A stretch of 64,000 nt of DNA from Pseudomonas sp. H9 (GTDB lineage: Bacteria; Pseudomonadota; Gammaproteobacteria; Pseudomonadales; Pseudomonadaceae): the NCBI RefSeq assembly GCF_004353925.1, contig NZ_SMOK01000003.1:124001-188000 (forward strand), given 5' to 3'. This document shows, piece by piece, positions 24,846-33,293 of this stretch (its first letter is position 1; each line of letters opens with the position of its first letter). Under the pieces are notes generated by a model that searched no databases, was not told where the DNA came from, and worked only from the letters and a program-made list of their open reading frames with translations. The position numbers were made by a program, and so were the translations under genes.

Positions 24846-26495
24846 ATGAAAATATCCACCCCAGCGAATCCGGCCCTGCCGGAGGCTCAAACAGTCCGCA
24901 CCAGCAAGGATTACTTGCTGATTGTGGTCAGCGTGGTGTCCATCTTCCTCACCGTGTTTGCCCTGGCAGCCTTTCCGGCACGCTCCGAGCAAGTCGCCAG
25001 TCAGTTGTTCCAGAGTGCCACCGATCTACTGGTCGCCCCGGTGCTGGTGATCTTCCTCGCCTTCGTCGCCGGTTCACTGTTCATCATCTTCAGCAAGTAC
25101 GGCAACATTCGCCTGGGTGACGGTAAGCCGCAGTTCAAAACGCTGCCGTGGATCTTCATGTTCATCTGCGCCGGGCTAAGTTCCGCGACCCTGTACTGGG
25201 GCTTGGTAGAGTGGGCCTATTACTACAACACCCCAGGCCTGAACATTCCGGCGCGCAGCCCCGAAGCATTGGACATGAGCATCGCCTATGCCTTCTTCCA
25301 CTGGGGCTTCGGCACCTGGGCCTGTTACGCGGTCGGCGGCATGGCCATGGCCTACTACTACCATGTGCGCAAGCACACCAAACTGAGCCTGGCCGGCATC
25401 ATCGAAGCGATCACCGGCATCAAGGCCGGCGGCCCGTTCGGGCGGTTGATCGACATCATCTTCCTGATTGGCACCTTCGGCGGCCTGACCGTCACCATGG
25501 TGGTGACCACCCAGACCTTCTCCAACGCCCTCTCCAACCTCACCGGCCTGCCCAACACCTTTGTCATGCAGGCAGGCATCGTGCTGCTGATCACCAGCAT
25601 CTTTTCCTTGAGTTCTTACATCGGCCTGGAAGGCGGCATGCAGCGCCTGGCCAGCATGGTTTGCTGGGGCGCGCTGTTCTGCGCCTTGGCGGTGCTGGTG
25701 GTGGGGCCGACGGGGTTCATCGTCAAGAATACGGTGAACGGCGTTGGCCTGATGTTCTCCAACTTCCTGCACATGAGCCTGTTCACCGACCCCGCCGGCG
25801 ACGGTGAATTCACCCGCAACTGGACGGTGTTCTACTGGTTCTGGGCCATCTCCTACACCCCGGCGGTGTCGATCTTCGTAGCCCGCGTGTCCCGTGGCCG
25901 CACCTTGAAAGAAGTGTCTGCCGCGCTGTTGCTCGGCGGTAGCGTCAGTTGCTGGGCGATCTTCGGCAGCCTCAGCGGCTATGGCATCGACCAGTTGCTC
26001 CGTGGCATTCTCGATGTCCCTGCAGTGGTCGCCAGCCAGGGTGGCGAGGTGGCGATTACGCAACTGTTGAACGGCTTTCCGCTGTCGGCGCTGGCCACTG
26101 CCTTCTACCTGTTCGTGATGGTGATTTTCCTCGCCTCCCACGTCGATGCCTCGGCCTACACCGTAGCTGCTGCCACCACCCGCAACCTGCCGGAAGGCCG
26201 TGACCCGTCACCGTTTCTGCGCCTGTTCTGGTGCGTGATGCTGGCCTTGGTGCCACTGACCATGATCGCCAACCACCTGTCGTTGAAGACGGTGAAAACC
26301 TCAGTGATCCTCACCTCGATTCCGTTCTTCTTTTTGCTGGTGGTGATGGCGGTTGGATTTGCGCGTTGGTTGTACCGTGATTACCGTCATCGCAGCGCGC
26401 AAGACATCGAGGCTGAAGCCCGGCTTACAGAAGCAGCAGCCCTGCCGGAGCCAGAGGGAGCCCCGTCACGGTGGAAGGATGAAGTGGCGGTTTAG
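24846..26495 (+). CDS. BCCT-family transporter
   Basis: 549 residues with about twelve hydrophobic segments. The family's signature region is recognisable as WTVFYWFWAISYTPAVSIFVARVSRGRTLKE, but the usual Trp-Trp aromatic box of betaine carriers is altered (Trp-Ala in place of the second Trp), so the substrate may not be glycine betaine itself. BCCT carriers move betaine, choline, carnitine or related zwitterions across the inner membrane. It is 110 bases downstream of the M20 gene and ends at a strong convergent hairpin. The short C-terminal tail argues for a nutrient carrier rather than an osmosensor. Confidence 0.88.
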   Translation: MKISTPANPALPEAQTVRTSKDYLLIVVSVVSIFLTVFALAAFPARSEQVASQLFQSATDLLVAPVLVIFLAFVAGSLFIIFSKYGNIRLGDGKPQFKTLPWIFMFICAGLSSATLYWGLVEWAYYYNTPGLNIPARSPEALDMSIAYAFFHWGFGTWACYAVGGMAMAYYYHVRKHTKLSLAGIIEAITGIKAGGPFGRLIDIIFLIGTFGGLTVTMVVTTQTFSNALSNLTGLPNTFVMQAGIVLLITSIFSLSSYIGLEGGMQRLASMVCWGALFCALAVLVVGPTGFIVKNTVNGVGLMFSNFLHMSLFTDPAGDGEFTRNWTVFYWFWAISYTPAVSIFVARVSRGRTLKEVSAALLLGGSVSCWAIFGSLSGYGIDQLLRGILDVPAVVASQGGEVAITQLLNGFPLSALATAFYLFVMVIFLASHVDASAYTVAAATTRNLPEGRDPSPFLRLFWCVMLALVPLTMIANHLSLKTVKTSVILTSIPFFFLLVVMAVGFARWLYRDYRHRSAQDIEAEARLTEAAALPEPEGAPSRWKDEVAV

Positions 26496-26513
26496 CCTTC
26501 AATAACCCCCAGT

Positions 26514-26557
26514 ATGAAGCTGCGCCCATCCCGTCAATGAGATGGGCGCAGCTTCAT
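26514..26557. terminator. bidirectional terminator hairpin between BCCT and histidine kinase genes
   Basis: ATGAAGCTGCGCCCATC is followed after 10 bases by its exact reverse complement, a 17-bp perfect stem. It lies 18 bases after the BCCT stop and 4 bases after the stop of the convergent kinase gene. There is no T-run on either side. Confidence 0.7.
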
Positions 26558-26561
26558 GCTG

Positions 26562-28010
26562 TCAGTGGCTAACGCTGAAACACAGACAAACACGCGTACC
26601 TTCCTGCTCGCGGCTGCTTAAGCTCACCGCCCCGCCGAAGCGTTCCATGATCTGCCTGACCATGATCAAGCCGATCCCCAAGCCGCCTGAGCGGGTGGTG
26701 TAAATCGACTTGAAGGCCAGCATCTCCTGTTGCCGGGTCAGGCCTTTGCCGGTGTCGTTTACCGTCAGGAACAGCTGCTGACCATCGTCAGACAGGTGGG
26801 TGCCAATCGCTAGCCGACCGCCCTCCGGCATCGCCTCGATGGCGTTCGCAATCACACTGTTGAGCACCTGCGCGAGCAACAAGTGGTGGCTGACCACTAA
26901 GGGGGCAGGCCCGGCATCCACCTCCACATTGATTTTCGAGTAGGCCAACTGCTGCTTGAACGCGCTCAAGGTGACTTGCACCGCGCCGATCAGATCAACC
27001 GGCTCTGACTCCCCGCGCAGCGGCCGCAAGCACATCAGCAAGTCCCTTACCCAGATCGACATGCGATCGACCTGGCTGATGATATCGGCAATATTCCGTG
27101 CGGCAGGCTGCCCCTCGACACTCTGCGCCAGCTCAGCGCTGCTACGGATGCTGGCCAACGGGTTACGCATGCTATGTGCCACCGCGGTCGACATTTCGAC
27201 CAGGCCACCGTAGGTCTTGTTGGCTACCAACTGATCCTGCTGAGAGTTCAACAGCTTCGACGCTCGCCACACCAACCAGAACAGCCCGAAATAAATGGCC
27301 AGGCCACCCAGTGCGGTCGCCACCCAGATCAACCGAAAGCCGCGATTAACCCGCTCGATCAGGTCGACCGGCTCTTTGTAGATTTCCACCATCGCCAGCG
27401 CATTGCCCTGCTCGTCAGTCAGTGGAATGTAATTTTCAATAAAGAACTCTTGCGGCGGATGCAGGAACTGTTGCTCGACCCGCCCGGCCTGAACCTCGTT
27501 ATATCGCGCCGAGACCCGCCCTTGGGTTTTGAAGGCCTTATCCAGTGCCTCATCACCTTCAACCTTGCGCCCGACCAGGGCGGGGTTGGTTGACCACAGC
27601 ACCACCTTGTCGGGTGAATAAATGGTCGCCAGTAAAATGTCTGGCAAGTGCGCAAGGTGATCGAGAAACTCAGAGCGTGCCCGCACGCGGTTACGCACTG
27701 TCTCTTCGGTGAGCATGCCGAATACGGATGGGGTCAGCACAGTCCCCATCTGCATGCCTGAAAGATCGTGATGACGAATTTCACCAATGGCCACGGCCTG
27801 AATGAACTGGGCCGACAACAACGCATCACGCTCAAGGCTTTCATTCATCAAAAAGCGGGTCGACAGCGTGCCCAAACCAAGGGCCACCACACCAATGATG
27901 AGAAAACTGATGATCGAGAACCAATGCAGCAGATCGAATGGCTCAGTGGAGCCGACTGCGAGCGTGTTTTTCCAGAAACGAAAGCGGGACAAGAATTGCG
28001 CTGCATTCAT
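26562..28010 (-). CDS. sensor histidine kinase, orphan
   Basis: 482 residues if it starts at the ATG at 28010; a GTG at 28079 would add 23 residues, and neither has a good ribosome site. Two membrane segments (about 30-52 and 232-254) flank a periplasmic sensor domain with a Cache/PAS-like feel. The cytoplasmic part has the H-box VAHSMRNPLASIRSS (His is the phosphorylation site), N-box NSVIANAIEAMPEGG, G1 VNDTGKGL and G2 GGLGIGLIMV. No response regulator gene adjoins it: its neighbours are a convergent transporter and malate dehydrogenase beyond a BIME. The partner must be elsewhere. Confidence 0.85.
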   Translation of the reverse strand: MNAAQFLSRFRFWKNTLAVGSTEPFDLLHWFSIISFLIIGVVALGLGTLSTRFLMNESLERDALLSAQFIQAVAIGEIRHHDLSGMQMGTVLTPSVFGMLTEETVRNRVRARSEFLDHLAHLPDILLATIYSPDKVVLWSTNPALVGRKVEGDEALDKAFKTQGRVSARYNEVQAGRVEQQFLHPPQEFFIENYIPLTDEQGNALAMVEIYKEPVDLIERVNRGFRLIWVATALGGLAIYFGLFWLVWRASKLLNSQQDQLVANKTYGGLVEMSTAVAHSMRNPLASIRSSAELAQSVEGQPAARNIADIISQVDRMSIWVRDLLMCLRPLRGESEPVDLIGAVQVTLSAFKQQLAYSKINVEVDAGPAPLVVSHHLLLAQVLNSVIANAIEAMPEGGRLAIGTHLSDDGQQLFLTVNDTGKGLTRQQEMLAFKSIYTTRSGGLGIGLIMVRQIMERFGGAVSLSSREQEGTRVCLCFSVSH

Positions 28011-28120
28011 AGGCAAGACTCGGCAGATGTGAACAGCAATGAGAGCATCGTCCTTGGTAATCAGCGCCGAGACAGTCACACCCTCTCTACTACCTAAACT
28101 CTAGCTGGACATTACCGACC

Positions 28121-28210
28121 GGTGGGAGCGGGCTTGCCCCGCGATTGAGCTGATAGCCATGACTGCCGAGTCGATGCCACTGACTATCGCGGGGCAAGCC
28201 CGCTCCCACC
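28121..28210. repeat. BIME, two REPs in inverted orientation
   Basis: A 25-bp arm beginning GGTGGGAGCGGGCTTG at 28121 is repeated exactly inverted, ending at 28210, with a 40-base spacer. It lies 10 bases past the malate dehydrogenase stop. Its size (90 bp) and arms match the element at 29294-29383 on the other side of that gene. Confidence 0.92.
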
Positions 28211-28219
28211 GTCGCCTGT

Positions 28220-29149
28220 TCACAACGCTTTCATTTCGGCGATATCGCGCACCACCTGATCTGCCGAGCTGTCGAACATCGCCTGTTCCTGCGCATCCAG
28301 AGGCAACTCGATCACCCGTGCAATCCCCCCCTCTGCCAGCACACAGGGGACACCCATGGCCATATCGGTTCGCCCATACTCGCCCTCAAGAATCGCGACC
28401 GCCGGCAAAATGCGGTTTCGGCGGTTGGCAATGGCATCCACCATCTGCGCAATGGCCACGCCCGGTGCATCGCAGGCGCTCCCCAGCTTCTTCAAACCCA
28501 GAATCTCGCCGCCACCCTTGCGGGTACGCTCGACAATCCGTTCGATTTGCTCATTGGACAGAAAGTGAGACAGCGGCACCGAACCGACCGCACAGTAACG
28601 CATCAGCGGCACCATGCTATCGCCGTGCCCACCCAGCACCAGCGCGGTGATATCCCGAGCAGAAAACCCGGTCTCCTCGGCGATAAAACACTTCATGCGC
28701 GCGGTATCCAGCACCCCTGCCTGCCCGAACACCCGGTTGCGCCCCAGTTTGCTCAGCGACCAGGCCCGGTACGTCAGCACGTCGACCGGGTTCGACACCA
28801 CCAGCACCGTCGCCGCCGGCGCATAACGGTTAATATCGGCCATGATGCCGTCGAGAATCGGTAGGTTGATACTCAGTACATCCTGCCGCGACTGGCCCGG
28901 CTTGCGCGGCACACCCGCGGTAATCACCACCAGGTCAGAGTCTTGCAGCAATTGGCCGTCGGACCCACCGTACACCCGGGTATCAGACCCAGACTCAACG
29001 GCGGCCTGCCAAACGTCCAGCGCCTTGCCCTTGGCCAAATCACCCTGCACATCGATCAGCATCAACTCACGACAGAACTCATCCCGGGCGATGATCTGAG
29101 CAGTCGCTTCACCCACGATACCGGCACCCACAATGGATAGCTTGTTCAC
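28220..29149 (-). CDS. mdh: malate dehydrogenase, LDH-like type
   Basis: 309 residues. The N-terminal Rossmann motif is GAGIVG (8-13) with the NAD-selecting Asp in LMLIDVQG. The specificity loop AGVPRKPGQSRQDVL has Arg where malate dehydrogenases have Arg and lactate dehydrogenases Gln; SNPVDVLTY and the catalytic His in GGHGDSMVPL follow. It therefore interconverts malate and oxaloacetate with NAD in the cytoplasm. It belongs to the short LDH-like MDH group, not to the enterobacterial type. It is a single gene bracketed by two 90-bp BIMEs. A ribosome site (GAGG) is just before the ATG. Confidence 0.88.
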   Translation of the reverse strand: MNKLSIVGAGIVGEATAQIIARDEFCRELMLIDVQGDLAKGKALDVWQAAVESGSDTRVYGGSDGQLLQDSDLVVITAGVPRKPGQSRQDVLSINLPILDGIMADINRYAPAATVLVVSNPVDVLTYRAWSLSKLGRNRVFGQAGVLDTARMKCFIAEETGFSARDITALVLGGHGDSMVPLMRYCAVGSVPLSHFLSNEQIERIVERTRKGGGEILGLKKLGSACDAPGVAIAQMVDAIANRRNRILPAVAILEGEYGRTDMAMGVPCVLAEGGIARVIELPLDAQEQAMFDSSADQVVRDIAEMKAL

Positions 29150-29293
29150 CTGACACCTCCTCGCGGCCCGTGCCCCCTAACACGCCCGCCTGTACACAGA
29201 AGTATTGCTCGACACTGCTAAAAGACTAGCTAATGCTCTTGTTTTGGTCGGGGTGGAAGATACCGTCTTGCACCAGAGAATCTGTGCAGTCCC

Positions 29294-29383
29294 GGTGGGA
29301 GCGGGCTTGCCCCGCGATCTGATCCATAGCCATTGCTGTTGTATTGATGTTGCTGCCCATCGCGGGGCAAGCCCGCTCCCACC
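29294..29383. repeat. BIME, two REPs in inverted orientation
   Basis: The same 25-bp REP arms as at 28121-28210, again inverted with a 40-base spacer. The spacer sequences differ but share the CATAGCCAT-like core, so the two BIMEs are related copies. Confidence 0.92.
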
Positions 29384-29399
29384 ACTGATGCCGCAATTT

Positions 29400-29725
29400 T
29401 CCAAGGCCAGTGCCCCTTGAAACCCATCCATAACCTCGTTAACCTCCGTGGGTCGCTGCACATTCAGCGACTCGGGCTTGGCGGCCCGAGACGAAGGCGC
29501 AAAGCGCCCCATGCTCACCTTCGCAGGCGCTTTTTTTGTGCCCGCGAAGATGCTTTATGGCGGGCTGCGTATGGACTTCTTCGGAAGTGCCGGGGCCTTC
29601 GTACCGGTCCGCCAACTTTGCGCAGTCCGTCACCATTCCTTGCTTGGTGGCAGTCGGTGGCAGATCGAGCCTCGGCGAAGGAATAGCCGCAGGTGAGATC
29701 AGGGCCGCCGATGCGGCCCGTCGAA
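29400..29725 (+). pseudogene. DUF3077 cassette remnant, coding part deleted
   Basis: The leader (AAGGCCAGTGCCCCTTGAAA, a GGCGC-AAA-GCGCC hairpin at 29496-29508, then GGCGCTTTTTTTGTGCCCGC) matches the leader of the intact cassette at 31157-31450. About 100 bases further on, at TGGCAGT(C), the sequence jumps to GGCAGATCGAGCCTCGGCGA, the last codons of the DUF3077 gene. The identical 3' flank and hairpin GGGCCGC-CGAT-GCGGCCC (29702-29719) follow. The deletion removed nearly the whole gene but kept both flanks. Confidence 0.75.
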
Positions 29726-29855
29726 GCTTTATTTGTTCTTCTCTAACGAAGAAAACGGAATCGACTTTCCGCGCTGGATCGACAGGCCTTGAAGCGAATT
29801 TCCAACCGCGTCCGGCACGACCGAAGCCAACAACATATCAACCTACGCCCAAATC

Positions 29856-30416
29856 TCATTGACTCGCGGCGCTCCCCTCACCCTCACCGACCGTAGCTGA
29901 CGGTACCGATGGCGGAGGTGAAGTGTCATAAGAGGCACCGTTAATATATTGCAGCTCAGCTTTGATCAGCTCAAACGCTTTTTCCCGAAGTTCGCGCTTC
30001 TGTTGGACATACTCTTGGGGCGAAATGAAGCCATTGAACCGATCAATACAGAGATCTGAAAGTCCATCACGGTGAAACTGAACACCTTGCGTGCGCCTGA
30101 AGAGCTGCTTCATTGAAACGGCCAATTCTGTTTGAAGCTTAGCGCTGACTGGGCTCTCAATGGGGCCGGACTTCATCGCTGCTGCTAATGACGATGCGAA
30201 CTGACCAGCCACATCAGGGGACGGCTCAGGGCAAATAGGCGAGCCCGGTTTGATCTGAACATACACAACCCTGTAGTCCGCAGCGGTCGCTAAAACTCCG
30301 GTTGACTCTGAGAAAGGTGCTCCCATTTTTCTTTCCATGATGGGAGGTCGCGGAGTCATGTAGTAGGCGCAACCAGAAACGAACGAGCACAAACATAGCA
30401 GAGCCAATATGCGCAT
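29856..30416 (-). CDS. hypothetical lipoprotein
   Basis: 186 residues from the ATG at 30416, preceded by GAGGGG at good distance; an in-frame ATG five codons earlier overlaps that site and has none of its own. The N terminus MRILALLCLCSFVSGC is a lipoprotein signal with the lipidated Cys at about residue 16. The mature part has four further cysteines in polar context (PICPEPSPD, LSDLCIDRF) and a low-complexity C-terminal tail. I do not recognise a family. Its Leu/Ile-rich signal has no Asp at +2, so outer-membrane sorting is likely. Confidence 0.7.
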   Translation of the reverse strand: MRILALLCLCSFVSGCAYYMTPRPPIMERKMGAPFSESTGVLATAADYRVVYVQIKPGSPICPEPSPDVAGQFASSLAAAMKSGPIESPVSAKLQTELAVSMKQLFRRTQGVQFHRDGLSDLCIDRFNGFISPQEYVQQKRELREKAFELIKAELQYINGASYDTSPPPSVPSATVGEGEGSAASQ

Positions 30417-30431
30417 CTTTCTGCCCCTCAT

Positions 30432-30633
30432 TAAGCTTCTACTTCGGGTATAGCAGAAGAATTAATGAATCAAAGCCAACAGCTGGTTACCCCCCAAAAA
30501 CTACATTCGCATGCGGCCACGGAGGGCGGCGCAGGTATGTAGAAAGCCATTAGCAATAGCGAAGCCCACAGCAGACAACGCCGCAACTGCCTGCTGCCTT
30601 CCCCCAAGGATTGGCCTGAATCAAACCTCAATC
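30432..30633. other. intergenic region, nothing recognised
   Basis: About 200 bases between two minus-strand small genes. It should hold the lipoprotein promoter. No clear hairpin or promoter hexamers. Confidence 0.4.
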
Positions 30634-31089
30634 CTACTTAGCTTTTTGCTGATCCTCCGGGGGGCTATACCCCGATCGAATCTCGCTTAATCGGTGAAAA
30701 GGCGACCGTTTTATCCATGGGAGCGCGCGATGGAAAGCAATCAACTGAAGAGCCCAGGAGACAAGGCAGAAGATCGATCCTTCGTCCTTGCTCAAAGGAA
30801 GTTCAAAAGCAATTGCCACCACCGCGAACATGATGCTGACAAAGAAAAAGCCAGTGGCCAGTGCATTGACGAAGTAATTTAGCCTGCGCCAATCATCTGG
30901 AATTAGCTCCAGTGGCCCCATGGCAATCAGCGCTATTGCGAACGGCACGGAATACATAACCAATGACACAGATGGCTCTGCGTACCGCAGGAAAACTATC
31001 CAAATCGCGAGCCCTGCGAATGATGCAACGCGTGTTTTCGTCACCGCTATTCGTGAGCCAAACGCGCTGACTGTTTCCCACAGCCCCAT
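30634..31089 (-). CDS. hypothetical small integral membrane protein
   Basis: 151 residues from the ATG at 31089, which has GGGAGAG 6 bases upstream; a longer version starting 13 codons earlier would run into that site. Four hydrophobic segments can be seen (about 22-38, 42-60, 74-98, 108-125) with a charged C-terminal tail (PPEDQQKAK). I recognise no family. It is a single gene, divergent from the DUF3077 cassette and about 200 bases downstream-facing to the lipoprotein. Confidence 0.65.
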   Translation of the reverse strand: MGLWETVSAFGSRIAVTKTRVASFAGLAIWIVFLRYAEPSVSLVMYSVPFAIALIAMGPLELIPDDWRRLNYFVNALATGFFFVSIMFAVVAIAFELPLSKDEGSIFCLVSWALQLIAFHRALPWIKRSPFHRLSEIRSGYSPPEDQQKAK

Positions 31090-31156
31090 TGAAACTCTCC
31101 CTGTCCGCTTCGCGGCGAAGCATAACATCCCTATTCAACGCCCGCCCTACAGGCTG

Positions 31157-31310
31157 CCACAATGCTCCAAGGCCAACGCCCCTTGAAACCCGCCCCCAAC
31201 CTCGATACCCTCCCTGAGTCGCTGCCAATTCAGTGACCGGGCGTCGCGGCCCGCAAGGCAAAAGGCGCTACAGCGCCACACCACCACAATTGCAGGCGCT
31301 TTTTTTGTGC
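31157..31310 (+). ncRNA. structured leader of the DUF3077 cassette (attenuator or small RNA)
   Basis: Two mutually exclusive hairpins overlap: GGCGCT-AC-AGCGCC at 31264-31277, and AGCGCC (31272-31277) pairing with GGCGCT (31295-31300), the latter running straight into a seven-T tract. The second is a good intrinsic terminator 150 bases before the gene; the first would prevent it. An upstream hairpin with a CGGGC/GCCCG stem lies at about 31235-31255. The same layout, with changed loop sequence, is present at 29460-29540. It may be an attenuator or may end a small RNA of about 100 bases. Confidence 0.45.
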
Positions 31311-31457
31311 CCGCTTTCTGTGCAATGGCGGCTGTGCGTGGGAGACTTTCGAGTCTGCCGGGTTTCCTTTTGCCTCGGTCCGCGAACCCGCGCACAGCTG
31401 CCACCCAAATCGTTTCGCGGCGATGGTTGGCAGTTCCACCGCAAAAGGAGCTGCACC

Positions 31458-31805
31458 ATGACAAAGATAGTCCCCGATCCACCCCCCTCCACCACCCAAA
31501 CCAGCACCACCTTTGGCACCTGCAACGGCAGTCACGATCCCCTGTTCGCCGTGCGCACAGGTGTCTCCTCCGAAGATGCCCTGGTGCATGCCTGCGTCTT
31601 GCTCAAAAGCGCCTATCACACCACCGCCCACGCCTGCGACATGGTCGATACCGAGGCGCGCGGGTTGTTATGGGCGACGGAGCAATCGCTGGAAATGAGC
31701 CTGGCGCTGGTCGAGGCCGTGCTGGATGAAGTGGAAGCCCGCTCAGCGACGTTGGCGGTACTACGCCGCGCTGCGCAGGCAGATCGAGCCTCGGCGAAGG
31801 AATAG
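31458..31805 (+). CDS. DUF3077 small protein
   Basis: 115 residues; AAGGAG stands 7 bases before the ATG. After a Thr/Pro-rich start the protein has the DUF3077 pattern: TFGTCNGSHDPLFAVRTGVS, then EDALVHACVLLKSAYHTTAHACDM, then a helical C-terminal part. These are small Pseudomonas proteins of unknown role, often present in several copies per genome. The gene sits in a cassette (leader 31157-31450; 3' hairpin GGGCCGC-CGAT-GCGGCCC at 31821-31838) of which a gutted copy lies 1.7 kb to the left. No partner gene is evident. Confidence 0.75.
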   Translation: MTKIVPDPPPSTTQTSTTFGTCNGSHDPLFAVRTGVSSEDALVHACVLLKSAYHTTAHACDMVDTEARGLLWATEQSLEMSLALVEAVLDEVEARSATLAVLRRAAQADRASAKE

Positions 31806-31845
31806 CCGCAGGTGAGATCAGGGCCGCCGATGCGGCCCGTCGAAA

Positions 31846-32115
31846 GCATGGCTCGGCCTGCGCCTTAGAGCGTTAAGTAACGCGGTGTAAAGGAAGAGGT
31901 GCCTTATAAAACCCAATACCGTTTTTACAGCGCCTCTCTTTAGCTAAAAATCAACTAATTGATCCGACCAACTGTAAAACAGATTACCCACAGCAAGCGT
32001 CATAGTATGCGCCTTTTACATTGAGCACGCTCAGCAGCCGTTTTCGAACATACAGCGGCTTATAGCGCCGTGTTGCCGCCAGATAAAAACTGTACTCAGG
32101 CACAGGAAGACGCTC
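31846..32115. other. promoter region of the universal stress gene
   Basis: 270 bases, more A+T-rich than its surroundings. It contains a palindrome ATCAA-CTAA-TTGAT (about 31949-31962) and TTGAG-CACG-CTCAG (32021-32034), the latter a poor match to an Anr/FNR box. Confidence 0.35.
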
Positions 32116-33102
32116 ATGCACACTATTCGCAACACGTTAGTCGTAGTGGATGCTCAACAGCCCGGCGAAATGATCCTGCACCGAGCCAAGATGATTGCCA
32201 GCGCCACACGATCACACCTGCATCTGTTGGCCTGCAACAAAGGCAATCATCACTCCCCCTACCTGCACGACCTGCAAACTTCCCTGCAACAACAAGGCTA
32301 TAGCGTCAGTACACAACAGGCTTGGCATGGCAGTGAACACAGAACCATCATCACCGTTCAGCAAGCCAAAGAATGCGGCCTGGTGATCAAACAACACTTC
32401 ACCGACAACCCAGTGAAAAAAGCGTTTCTCACCCCCGAGGACTGGAAGCTACTGCGCTACTGCCCCAGCCCGGTGCTCATGGTGAAAACCGAAAGACCCT
32501 GGACCGACGGCACCATTCTCGCTGCGGTCGACATCGGCAACAGTGATGTTGAACATCGCGTCCTGCATTCAGGCATCGTCAGCCACGGCTATGACATCGC
32601 CAAACTGGCTGGCGGCACGCTTCACATGATGAGCGCCCATCCTTACCCAATGCTGTCAGCGAGCGACCCCATTTTCCAACTCAAGGAAAGCATCCAGGCG
32701 TTCTATCGCGACCAATGCAAACGGTTCCAAGCCGAGTTTCATATCAGCGACGAACGCCTGCATATAGTCGAAGGCCCTCCAGAAGTGCTGATTCCGTATC
32801 ATGTGCACAAGCTAGAAGCAGCACTCACTGTAGTAGGCAGCGTCGCCCGAACCGGATTGAACGGCGCCTTGATCGGCAACACCGCCGAAATGCTGCTGGA
32901 CACATTGGACAGCGACATACTGGTACTCAAGCCGAACGATGTCATCCTTCACCTGGAAGAACTTGCAGCTCCACCTGCGAGCCCGTCGGTTGATACCGCG
33001 ATCATCTCCTGGCCTTACAGCCACCACAGCCATCGGGTGGAACCTGAAGTGAGCCATCAGATAAGCAGGCTTAGTGCTCAGCGAGCTAAAGTTCGGCGGT
33101 GA
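32116..33102 (+). CDS. tandem universal stress protein (UspE-like)
   Basis: 328 residues with two Usp domains: about 5-140, ending CPSPVLMVK, and about 150-305, ending SDILVLKPND. The second domain keeps a Gly-rich nucleotide-loop remnant (VGSVARTGLNGALIGNTAEMLL), the first is degenerate. AGGAAG lies 6 bases before the ATG. Such proteins in Pseudomonas are induced by low oxygen or stasis, often through Anr; only a poor Anr-like dyad lies upstream. It is the last host gene before the prophage boundary and is not part of an operon. Confidence 0.85.
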   Translation: MHTIRNTLVVVDAQQPGEMILHRAKMIASATRSHLHLLACNKGNHHSPYLHDLQTSLQQQGYSVSTQQAWHGSEHRTIITVQQAKECGLVIKQHFTDNPVKKAFLTPEDWKLLRYCPSPVLMVKTERPWTDGTILAAVDIGNSDVEHRVLHSGIVSHGYDIAKLAGGTLHMMSAHPYPMLSASDPIFQLKESIQAFYRDQCKRFQAEFHISDERLHIVEGPPEVLIPYHVHKLEAALTVVGSVARTGLNGALIGNTAEMLLDTLDSDILVLKPNDVILHLEELAAPPASPSVDTAIISWPYSHHSHRVEPEVSHQISRLSAQRAKVRR

Positions 33103-33235
33103 GGGTTGGTTTTGTGTGGATTGGCTGTGTTCCGGCATGTCGTGGGGAGGGATGACATGGAGGTGATTCAAACGGAGTGCAAGCGATGGCTTTCGGGGCA
33201 GCTTGCGGCTGTGAATTTTCGCGCCCCCTAGAATG

Positions 33236-33260
33236 CAAAAAGCCCTGAATAATCAGGGTT
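33236..33260 (-). terminator. terminator of the tRNA-Ser gene
   Basis: On the minus strand CCCTGA-TTAT-TCAGGG is followed by CTTTTTGC, directly after the tRNA 3' end. It belongs to the host side of the insertion. Confidence 0.8.
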
Positions 33261-33267
33261 TTGAAAG

Positions 33268-33293
33268 TGGCGGAAGCGTAGAGATTCGAACTC
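33268..33293 (-). other. prophage attachment site: 3' fragment of a tRNA-Ser gene
   Basis: The minus strand reads GAGTTCGAATCTCTACGCTT followed by CCGCCA, i.e. a T-loop (GTTCGAATC), acceptor strand and CCA end matching a serine tRNA whose 5' end starts GGAAGCG. Upstream of GAGTTC the tRNA sequence stops: no anticodon arm follows. This is the fragment left when a phage integrates into a tRNA 3' end; the intact gene should lie at the far (right) prophage end. Two copies of TGTTCCCA (33364-33371, 33375-33382), one helix turn apart, may be integrase arm sites. Confidence 0.8.

Larger units (their letters stand above)
29150..29855. other. gene-free stretch with a BIME and a gutted DUF3077 cassette
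   Basis: After the malate dehydrogenase leader come a BIME (29294-29383), the remnant cassette (about 29400-29725) and about 130 bases before the convergent lipoprotein gene. No intact gene is seen. Confidence 0.6.

Noticed and set aside
32021-32034. Anr/FNR box before the universal stress gene
   Set aside because: TTGAG-CACG-CTCAG misses three of ten consensus positions. Mentioned only as a weak possibility.
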